Shown: one piece after another, positions 7,553 through 12,507 of the stretch
How positions within the stretch are numbered: position 1 is the stretch's first letter
Layout: each line of letters begins with the position of its first letter
Origin: an uncultured Rhodoferax sp.
GTDB lineage: Bacteria > Pseudomonadota > Gammaproteobacteria > Burkholderiales > Burkholderiaceae_C
Length of the DNA: 12,507 bases
NCBI GenBank assembly: GCA_936943465.1
Contig: CAKZJN010000321.1
Coordinates: forward strand, 1 to 12,507
Direction of reading: 5' to 3'
Position numbers and translations under genes: made by a program
The notes under the pieces: model-generated
The model's input: the letters and a program-made list of their open reading frames with translations, nothing else
Databases searched by the model: none
Told to the model about the DNA's origin: nothing

Positions 7553-8235
7553 CAGGGTTTGGAGGCAGGTGTGCCGACGCCAGGATCTGAGGCCTTGGCC
7601 AAGGGTTTAGGCAACAGGGTGACCCGGTTCAGTGGGGGGTGTTGCGCCGTGGCAGACGCACGCTCTTGCTCGGGCGTGTGGCGGGTTACGGGAACGGCCG
7701 CTAGCTTTTCAGGGGGAACCGGTTTGACGGCCACTGCGGCACCCACCGGTTTAATCTTGGCGCTTTCGGCCAGTTTTTGCCGCTCTTCAGGGCTCAGCGC
7801 CTGATAGGCCTCCCAATTGGCCGCCCGGTCGGATTTATTGACCGACTTGGTTTGTGCGAAGTTCAGTCGGGCGAGTTCGCGGTCTTTGGGTGAAAGGGCC
7901 GCCCACTCCACCATGCGGCTGTGCATTTTTTCCTGTTCAGTCGGCGCCAGGTCTTTGTAGGATTGCGCGATGGCTAGCCATTTGCGTCGCTGACCTTCAC
8001 TCAACGTGTCCCACGCCTTGCCCAGCGGTGCCAGGGCGGACTGTTGCATCTTGGTAAGTGCAGACCACTGCGGGCCAGTGGCGATGAGGGGCGTCACTGC
8101 AGATTGTGTGGCCGTACTTTGCGCATACGCCTGCCCAGGGCCCGTCAAAAGGGCAGCGACAAGTAGGGGCATAAAGGCAATGGCTTCAGCCGAACCTGCC
8201 CACTTGCGAAGGCTCCAACTATTCCGAATCAGCAT
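7552..8235 (-). CDS. DUF3106-type exported protein with an 18-residue helical repeat
   Basis: Starting at ATG 8235 the product is 227 aa and begins 7 nt after the DUF3619 stop. A longer in-frame ATG at 8313 would overlap that gene by 71 nt and is less likely. Residues 1-38 look like a signal peptide with a long basic n-region, a hydrophobic FMPLLVAALL core and a probable AYA cleavage site before Gln39, so the protein is probably periplasmic. The middle carries an aromatic-x-x-Leu-Ser/Thr/Ala repeat, with aromatics at Trp57, Trp75, Tyr93 and Trp111 (exactly 18 apart) and Tyr144. Motifs such as LSEGQR, LSPKDR and LSPEER recall LTxxQ-type periplasmic proteins such as CpxP/Spy. The C-terminal third is rich in Pro, Lys and Ala. 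Family assignment is by pattern; function is unknown. Confidence 0.82.
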   Translation of the reverse strand: MLIRNSWSLRKWAGSAEAIAFMPLLVAALLTGPGQAYAQSTATQSAVTPLIATGPQWSALTKMQQSALAPLGKAWDTLSEGQRRKWLAIAQSYKDLAPTEQEKMHSRMVEWAALSPKDRELARLNFAQTKSVNKSDRAANWEAYQALSPEERQKLAESAKIKPVGAAVAVKPVPPEKLAAVPVTRHTPEQERASATAQHPPLNRVTLLPKPLAKASDPGVGTPASKP

Positions 8236-8242
8236 AAGGCGG

Positions 8243-8671
8243 TTAGTTGATCCGGTTCGAGCGCACAAACTGTGCAAATCCGGGGTCTGTGTAGGCTTGC
8301 GGGGGGAGGTCATCGATCAGCAACTCAGCGTCCACTTCAGCAATCTCTTGGGCCCGCATTTCATCTTGCAAAACGCCGATGGTGATCAGTCCAGCAACCA
8401 GTGCGACCAGTGGCAACACAGAGGCAAGGCGGTTCCACCAGCCTTCACCGTCATTCCAATTCAGGGTAGCTTCTCCCCCAGAAATGGACACGCGACCAGG
8501 CGCCTGAACCGCCACGATTCGGCGCCGTGATGCGGCCATTGCGCGCGCCGCTTTCAGCCGCTCGGTAATTTCGTGAGGCAGGTCTTCAGCGCCTTCGGAT
8601 AAGCGCCGTGTGACTGCCTTGGCGAACACCTCCTCGTTTACACGAGGGTTCAAGTTTCTTTGTGTATTCAT
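8243..8671 (-). CDS. DUF3619-type single-pass membrane protein, putative anti-sigma partner
   Basis: The 142-aa protein has a charged N-terminal domain (1-80, with the basic SRRR near 48-51), one hydrophobic helix (about 82-101) and a short acidic C-terminal tail ending in LPPQAYTDPGFAQFVRS. The positive-inside rule puts the N-terminus in the cytoplasm and about 40 residues in the periplasm, the layout of many anti-sigma factors. I recognise the DUF3619 family, common in Burkholderiales directly after a sigma-factor gene. Its ATG overlaps the sigma stop as ATGA, with AAGGGGA upstream as ribosome site. Sigma binding is inferred from position and topology only; no ZAS zinc motif (HxxxCxxC) is present. 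Confidence 0.85.
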   Translation of the reverse strand: MNTQRNLNPRVNEEVFAKAVTRRLSEGAEDLPHEITERLKAARAMAASRRRIVAVQAPGRVSISGGEATLNWNDGEGWWNRLASVLPLVALVAGLITIGVLQDEMRAQEIAEVDAELLIDDLPPQAYTDPGFAQFVRSNRIN

Positions 8672-9234
8672 AGTCTGATCCCCTTTGCCCGCAACGCCTG
8701 ACTCAATGCTGCAACCGCCCTTGAGCAGTGCGTTTTTACACTGCCTTGAGAACAGCCCATAGCAGCGGCTGTCTCCGCAACATCCATCTCTTCCCAGTAA
8801 CGCATCAGAAAAGCCTCCCGTTGACGCGTCGGGAGTTGCTTAATTTCTTCTTCAATACTCTGCAATGTTTGTGCCCGATCGGTGATGCTTTCAGCACTTT
8901 CACCCTGATCGGAGCCTGAAGAGGCATCTAATGTCTCTAACAGGTTGAAATCTTCGGATTCATTGGCGGACTCAAAGTCGCTCAAGTTCGAGAAGAGGGC
9001 ATTCTGAACCTTTTGCCGCCTAAACCAGTCGAGCGTGCAATTGGACAAAATGCGTTGAAACAACATGGGAAGTTCATTGATGGGCTTGTGCCCATAATGT
9101 TCCGCTAGTTTCATCATGCTTTCCTGGACTATGTCCAGTGCGGATTCTTCGTTTCGAACGTGATAGACCGAACGTTTGAAGGCGCGCTTTTCAACGCTTT
9201 TCAAGAATTCGGTGAGTTCAAAGTCAGACGCCAA
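8668..9234 (-). CDS. RNA polymerase sigma factor, sigma70/ECF type, TTG start
   Basis: The 188-aa two-domain sigma factor has region 2 at about 10-75, with the core-binding ALDIVQESMMKLAEHY and the -10-reading LFQRILSNCTLDWFRRQK. An acidic, Ser-rich linker follows (about 82-120). Region 4 is at about 125-182, with LPTRQREAFLMRYW followed by the helix-turn-helix VAETAAAMGCSQGSVKTHCS. Regions 1.2 and 3 are missing, as in ECF sigmas. No ATG exists between the upstream in-frame stop and the conserved N-terminus. TTG 9234 gives the expected start (MASDFELTEFLKS), with CTG 9243 or ATT 9240 as remote alternatives. No clear ribosome site is seen, so translation may be weak. It heads the six-gene cluster; target promoters are unknown. 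Confidence 0.92.
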   Translation of the reverse strand: MASDFELTEFLKSVEKRAFKRSVYHVRNEESALDIVQESMMKLAEHYGHKPINELPMLFQRILSNCTLDWFRRQKVQNALFSNLSDFESANESEDFNLLETLDASSGSDQGESAESITDRAQTLQSIEEEIKQLPTRQREAFLMRYWEEMDVAETAAAMGCSQGSVKTHCSRAVAALSQALRAKGIRL

Positions 9235-9263
9235 GGCAATCAGTTCGTGTAAAAAAGTAGGCG

Positions 9264-9293
9264 ATTATGGCACCCGTACCGGCCTAGATTCAA
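9264..9293 (-). promoter_or_regulatory. Predicted promoter of the sigma-factor cluster
   Basis: On the minus strand TTGAAT (9293-9288), an 18-nt spacer and CATAAT (9269-9264) form a good sigma70-like promoter. A TG one base before the -10 gives an extended -10. The expected start near 9257 leaves a leader of about 22 nt before the TTG start codon. This resembles a housekeeping promoter rather than an ECF-type one. Confidence 0.55.
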
Positions 9294-9320
9294 CCGCTTG
9301 CGCGGTGGTGCTTCGGAAAA

Positions 9321-9329
9321 TGCGATAAT
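9321..9329 (+). promoter_or_regulatory. Predicted extended -10 promoter of ilvI
   Basis: TGC followed directly by GATAAT (9324-9329) matches an extended -10 element. A TTGCGC at 9298-9303 could be the -35, but its spacing of 20 nt is long. Transcription would begin near 9336, leaving a leader of about 144 nt before ilvI. The element lies back to back with the sigma-cluster promoter, about 30 nt away. Confidence 0.4.
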
Positions 9330-9335
9330 CCGCAT

Positions 9336-9479
9336 TGCTCTTCAAAAGGCAAACGGGTCCTGGTCCGGCGCGTTATTCACTGCGCCCATGTCCTGGTCCT
9401 TAAGTCCCGACGCGACGCCACAAGTGTTTGTGAAGGGGCACCCAAGGTTTTTCGTTAGAGAAATTCACAAAGGTTCATC
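9336..9479 (+). other. Long untranslated leader of ilvI with small hairpins
   Basis: If the predicted promoter is right, ilvI has a leader of about 144 nt. It can form GGCGC/GCGCC (9367-9371 with 9382-9386, 10-nt loop) and CACAA/TTGTG (9419-9423 with 9428-9432, 4-nt loop), followed by a TTTTT run at about 9448-9452. No short reading frame rich in Ile, Leu or Val codons is seen, so classical peptide attenuation is not supported. A ribosome site AAAGG precedes the ATG. Confidence 0.3.
9357..9399 (+). repeat. Pair of 10-nt direct repeats in the ilvI leader
   Basis: GTCCTGGTCC occurs at 9357-9366 and again at 9390-9399. The period of 33 nt is about three helical turns, and the copies bracket the GGCGC/GCGCC hairpin. 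They could be a tandem protein-binding site or RNA element, or chance; the function is unknown. Confidence 0.5.
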
Positions 9480-11261
9480 ATGGAAATATCCAAAGCTGAA
9501 ATCGCTTCTGCAGCAGTTGCTGCACAAAAATCCGACTCCCATCTGGAACTTCGCGGTGCGGAAATTCTCGTCAAGGCTTTGCAGGCCGAGAACGTCAAGT
9601 ACATCTGGGGCTATCCCGGCGGTGCCGTTCTGCACATCTATGACGCTTTCTACAAACAAGACACCATTCAGCACGTGCTGGTCCGGCACGAGCAGGCTGC
9701 GGTGCATGCGGCCGATGGCTATGCGCGTGCAACCGGCGATGTGGGCGTTGCACTGGTCACTTCCGGCCCGGGTGTCACCAATGCGGTGACCGGCATTGCG
9801 ACGGCCTACATGGACAGCATTCCGATGGTCATCATCAGCGGCCAGGTGCCGACGCATGCCATCGGTATGGATGCCTTCCAGGAGTGTGATGCGGTTGGCA
9901 TTACCCGCCCAATCGTCAAGCACAACTTCCTGGTGAAAGACGCCAAGGATCTGGCGGAAACGCTGAAGAAGGCGTTCCATATCGCGCGCAGCGGTCGTCC
10001 GGGCCCCGTGCTGGTGGATATTCCAAAGGACGTGTCCTTCAAAAAGGTGCCCTATACCGGTTACCCGACCAGCGTTGAAATGCGCTCGTACAACCCGGTT
10101 CGCAAGGGGCATGGCGGCCAGATTCGCAAGGCGCTGCAGTTGCTGCTGGCGGCTAAACGTCCCTACATTTACACCGGCGGCGGTGTGCTGTTGAGCAATG
10201 CCTCGGCTGAGCTGCGTACGCTGGTCGATATGCTGGGTTACCCCTGCACCAATACGCTGATGGGTCTGGGTGCTTATCCGGCGAGCGACCGCAAATTCCT
10301 GGGCATGTTGGGCATGCACGGTACGGTCGAAGCGAACAATGCGATGCAAAACTGCGATGTGTTGCTGGCCGTTGGCGCCCGTTTTGATGACCGCGTGATT
10401 GGTAACCCCAAGCACTTTGCGCAAAACGAACGCAAGATCATCCACATCGACATCGACCCGTCCAGCATTTCCAAGCGCGTGAAGGTCGACATTCCAATCG
10501 TGGGCGACGTCAAGGATGTGCTGACTGAAATGATCGCGATGATCAAGGAAAGCAGCACCAAGCCCGATGCCAATGCCCTGGGGTCCTGGTGGGAAACGAT
10601 TGAAGGTTGGCGCGTGCGCGACTGCCTGAAGTACGACCGATCCAACAAGGACGTGATCAAGCCCCAGTATGTGGTGGAAACCCTCTGGAACATGACCAAG
10701 GACGCGGATACCTACATCACGTCCGACGTGGGCCAGCACCAGATGTGGGCGGCCCAGTACTACCGTTTTGATGAGCCGCGCCGCTGGATCAATTCCGGTG
10801 GTCTGGGAACCATGGGTGTGGGCATTCCTTACGCCATGGGTATCAAGTTGGCCAAGCCGGACGCTGAGGTCTTCACCATCACCGGCGAAGGCTCGGTTCA
10901 GATGTGTATCCAGGAACTGTCGACCTGCCTGCAATACAACACGCCGATCAAGATCTGCGCCTTGAACAACCGTTACCTCGGTATGGTGCGTCAGTGGCAA
11001 GAGGTGGAGTACGAAGGCCGCTACAGCCACAGCTACATGGACGCGCTGCCCAACTTCGTGAAGTTGGCTGAAGCATATGGCCACGTGGGCATGTTGATTG
11101 AGCGTCCGGAAGACGTGGAGCCCGCTTTGCGCGAGGCACGCCGCCTGAAGGACCGCACGGTGTTCATGGACTTCCGTACCGACCCCACCGAGAACGTGTT
11201 CCCGATGGTGCAAGCAGGCAAGGGCATTACCGAAATGCTGCTTGGGTCCGAAGATCTGTAA
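9480..11261 (+). CDS. ilvI: Acetolactate (acetohydroxyacid) synthase, catalytic large subunit
   Basis: ThDP-, FAD- and Mg2+-dependent enzyme that joins two pyruvates to acetolactate (valine/leucine branch), or pyruvate and 2-oxobutyrate to acetohydroxybutyrate (isoleucine). The 593-aa product has the usual three domains: an N-terminal ThDP domain with catalytic Glu71 in HEQAAVHAADGYAR, a central FAD-associated domain with FDDRVIGN, and a C-terminal ThDP/Mg domain with LNNRYLGMVRQWQ. The Mg-binding motif reads GEGS at 469-472, where many homologues have GDGS. The start ATG has AAAGG upstream and adds about 20 N-terminal residues relative to E. coli IlvI. It is followed by ilvH and ilvC in the same direction. 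The name ilvI is used because the partner is IlvH-like; ilvB would be equally acceptable. Confidence 0.97.
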   Translation: MEISKAEIASAAVAAQKSDSHLELRGAEILVKALQAENVKYIWGYPGGAVLHIYDAFYKQDTIQHVLVRHEQAAVHAADGYARATGDVGVALVTSGPGVTNAVTGIATAYMDSIPMVIISGQVPTHAIGMDAFQECDAVGITRPIVKHNFLVKDAKDLAETLKKAFHIARSGRPGPVLVDIPKDVSFKKVPYTGYPTSVEMRSYNPVRKGHGGQIRKALQLLLAAKRPYIYTGGGVLLSNASAELRTLVDMLGYPCTNTLMGLGAYPASDRKFLGMLGMHGTVEANNAMQNCDVLLAVGARFDDRVIGNPKHFAQNERKIIHIDIDPSSISKRVKVDIPIVGDVKDVLTEMIAMIKESSTKPDANALGSWWETIEGWRVRDCLKYDRSNKDVIKPQYVVETLWNMTKDADTYITSDVGQHQMWAAQYYRFDEPRRWINSGGLGTMGVGIPYAMGIKLAKPDAEVFTITGEGSVQMCIQELSTCLQYNTPIKICALNNRYLGMVRQWQEVEYEGRYSHSYMDALPNFVKLAEAYGHVGMLIERPEDVEPALREARRLKDRTVFMDFRTDPTENVFPMVQAGKGITEMLLGSEDL

Positions 11262-11267
11262 GCCTTA

Positions 11268-11296
11268 TTGACCAATAATTTTTTGACGAATCTATT
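11268..11296 (+). promoter_or_regulatory. Possible internal promoter in front of ilvH
   Basis: TTGACC (11268-11273), a 17-nt spacer and TCTATT (11291-11296) match the sigma70 consensus at five and four of six positions. It lies in an unusually long 97-nt gap for this operon. Initiation near 11303 would give ilvH-ilvC their own transcript beginning within the hairpin that follows. Confidence 0.3.
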
Positions 11297-11298
11297 GC

Positions 11299-11337
11299 CC
11301 GCCAAGCCTTGACGTTACCGCGTCAGGGGGAGGGCGG
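11299..11337 (+). other. Stem-loop between ilvI and ilvH
   Basis: CCTTGACG (11307-11314) pairs with CGTCAGGG (11321-11328) around a 6-nt loop: eight pairs, one of them G-U. CCGCC (11299-11303) pairs with GGCGG (11333-11337) beyond a small internal loop. No T-run follows, so it is not an intrinsic terminator. It could stabilise or process the mRNA or adjust subunit ratio. It ends about 20 nt before the ilvH start. Confidence 0.45.
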
Positions 11338-11358
11338 CGAAAAGAGGAATCTGGACCT

Positions 11359-11850
11359 ATGAAACACATCATTGCAGTTTTGCTGGAGAACGAGGCTGGA
11401 GCCCTCTCCCGCGTGGTGGGCCTTTTTTCGGCCCGTGGTTACAACATCGAGTCGCTGACAGTGGCGCCCACCGAAGATCCGAGTCTGTCGCGCATGACGA
11501 TTCAGACTGCCGGCTCTGAAGACGTCATCGAGCAAATTACCAAGCACCTGAACCGCCTGATCGAAGTGGTCAAGGTGGTGGACCTGACCGAAGGTTCCTA
11601 CATCGAGCGCGAGCTTATGATGGTGAAGGTACGCGCGGTGGGCAAGGAGCGCGAGGAAATGAAGCGCATGGCCGACATCTTCCGGGGGCGCATCATTGAC
11701 GTCACCGAGAAGAGCTACACCATTGAGCTGACCGGCGATCAGGCCAAGAACGATGCCTTCCTGGAGGCCATCGAACGATCTGCCATTCTGGAAACCGTGC
11801 GCACAGGCTCTAGCGGCCTGGGCCGTGGCGAACGTATTTTGCGAGTTTAA
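11359..11850 (+). CDS. ilvH: Acetolactate synthase, regulatory small subunit
   Basis: Regulatory partner of IlvI that activates the catalytic subunit and confers valine feedback inhibition. The 163-aa product has the normal length. An N-terminal ACT domain (about 1-76) starts MKHIIAVLLENEAGALSRVV and a C-terminal ACT-like domain follows (about 80-160). Asn11, Gly14, Asn29 and Gln59 match residues that form or influence the valine site in E. coli IlvH, so valine inhibition is likely retained. The ATG has AGAGGA at a slightly long distance. It lies 97 nt after ilvI and 22 nt before ilvC, in the classic ilvI-ilvH-ilvC order. Confidence 0.97.
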   Translation: MKHIIAVLLENEAGALSRVVGLFSARGYNIESLTVAPTEDPSLSRMTIQTAGSEDVIEQITKHLNRLIEVVKVVDLTEGSYIERELMMVKVRAVGKEREEMKRMADIFRGRIIDVTEKSYTIELTGDQAKNDAFLEAIERSAILETVRTGSSGLGRGERILRV

Positions 11851-11872
11851 GTTTTTACAACGGAGAGATGAA

Positions 11873-12507
11873 ATGAAGGTTTTTTACGATAAAGATTGTG
11901 ATCTGAGCCTCATCAAGGGCAAGACGGTTGCCATTATTGGTTACGGTAGCCAAGGCCACGCCCACGCACAGAACTTGAACGACAGCGGCGTGAAGGTTGT
12001 GGTTGGTTTGCGCAAGGGTGGCGCTTCCTGGGACAAGGTTGGCAAGGCCGGCCTGACCGTGATGGAAGTGAACGATGCGGTCAAGGCTGCTGACGTGGTC
12101 ATGATCTTGTTGCCCGACGAGCAAATCGCCGAGGTATACAACAACAACGTGGCCCCCAACATGAAGCAGGGCGCTTCGCTGGCCTTTGCCCACGGCTTCA
12201 ACGTGCACTACAACCAAGTCGTGCCCCGTGCCGATCTGGACGTCTGGATGGTGGCTCCCAAGGCTCCCGGCCACACCGTGCGTAACACCTACACCCAAGG
12301 TGGCGGCGTGCCCCACCTGGTGGCGGTGCACCAGGACAAGTCCGGCAAGGCCCGTGACTTGGCCCTGAGCTATGCCATGGCCAACGGTGGCGGCAAGGCC
12401 GGCATCATTGAAACCAACTTCAAAGAAGAAACCGAAACCGACTTGTTCGGCGAGCAAGCCGTTTTGTGCGGCGGCGCGGTGGAACTGGTCAAGATGGGTT
12501 ACGAGAC
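11873..12507 (+). CDS. ilvC: Ketol-acid reductoisomerase (NADP+), C-terminus missing
   Basis: Second common step of valine and isoleucine synthesis: Mg2+-dependent alkyl migration and NADPH reduction of acetolactate or acetohydroxybutyrate. The window shows 211 codons; class I enzymes are about 338 aa, so about 125 residues lie beyond the edge. The Rossmann motif GYGSQG is at 23-28. The cofactor loop LRKGGASW (46-53) has Arg47, Lys48 and Ser52, consistent with NADPH use. His107 and the metal ligands Asp190 and Glu194 in ETDLFGEQAVLCGG are present. ATG 11873 follows CGGAGAG. An earlier ATG at 11868 is out of frame and stops after one sense codon (ATGAAATGA). It forms an operon with ilvI and ilvH. 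Confidence 0.97.
   Translation, partial: MKVFYDKDCDLSLIKGKTVAIIGYGSQGHAHAQNLNDSGVKVVVGLRKGGASWDKVGKAGLTVMEVNDAVKAADVVMILLPDEQIAEVYNNNVAPNMKQGASLAFAHGFNVHYNQVVPRADLDVWMVAPKAPGHTVRNTYTQGGGVPHLVAVHQDKSGKARDLALSYAMANGGGKAGIIETNFKEETETDLFGEQAVLCGGAVELVKMGYE

Noticed and set aside
8236..8313. Longer start (ATG 8313) for the DUF3106 protein
   Set aside because: It would overlap DUF3619 by 71 nt and put 26 extra residues before a plausible signal peptide; ATG 8235 fits gene spacing and export better.
9298..9789. Plus-strand frame reading from the ilvI leader into ilvI in another frame, containing SWS...MSWS
   Set aside because: Considered as an attenuator leader peptide, but it has no stop before ilvI, is not rich in branched-chain codons, and overlaps ilvI for about 300 nt.
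9465..11213. 582-codon open frame on the minus strand opposite ilvI
   Set aside because: Long, but exactly antisense to conserved ilvI, with His/Val/Gly-rich sequence and no domain; not supported as a gene.
1..12507. Search for defence systems, phage, IS elements, CRISPR, tRNA or toxin-antitoxin genes
   Set aside because: Nearly all of the window is occupied by recognisable core genes; no repeats, inverted termini, recombinase motifs or tRNA-like cloverleaf were seen by eye.

Overview
The window looks like an ordinary chromosomal segment of a betaproteobacterium, most likely order Burkholderiales, family Comamonadaceae (a Rhodoferax/Polaromonas/Acidovorax-like organism). This rests on GC-rich codon use, the protein sequences, and a gene set typical of that group: a sigma factor followed by DUF3619, DUF3106 and RDD genes beside ilvI-ilvH-ilvC, and nadE next to glnB. 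The exact genus cannot be fixed from the sequence alone. I see no mobile element, CRISPR array, prophage, tRNA or rRNA.

Layout. (1) 1-2731: two pyrophosphatases of unrelated families are divergently transcribed: a membrane H+-pumping hppA (minus strand, C-terminus cut by the window edge) and a soluble family I ppa (plus strand). The gap between them holds a terminator-like hairpin in the hppA leader. (2) 2771-3961: a COG3146/FemAB-like acyltransferase, convergent with ppa. (3) 4024-6055: nadE (glutamine-dependent NAD+ synthetase) and glnB (PII protein) in tandem, ending in a GC-rich hairpin shared with the opposite strand. (4) 6077-9234, minus strand: a compact six-gene cluster read as sigma factor, DUF3619 membrane protein, DUF3106 secreted protein, RDD membrane protein, diacylglycerol kinase (dgkA) and LOG-family nucleotide hydrolase. 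Three junctions overlap, and a promoter-like sequence stands in front of the sigma gene. (5) 9480-12507, plus strand: ilvI-ilvH-ilvC for branched-chain amino acid synthesis, with ilvC cut by the right edge.

How the genes work together. PPi hydrolysis is split between a soluble enzyme and an ion-pumping one that conserves energy. NadE consumes ATP and glutamine and releases PPi. It sits with GlnB, which senses 2-oxoglutarate, ATP/ADP and glutamine status, so a nitrogen-status link to NAD synthesis is plausible. IlvI/IlvH form acetolactate synthase, and IlvC performs the next step towards valine and isoleucine.

The least understood part is the sigma-led cluster. Its products (membrane protein with one helix, exported helical-repeat protein, RDD protein, lipid kinase) suggest an envelope-related regulon, but no function is demonstrated. 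The DUF3106 protein carries a clear 18-residue periodic repeat. Long antisense open frames opposite hppA, nadE and ilvI are composition artefacts and are not annotated.
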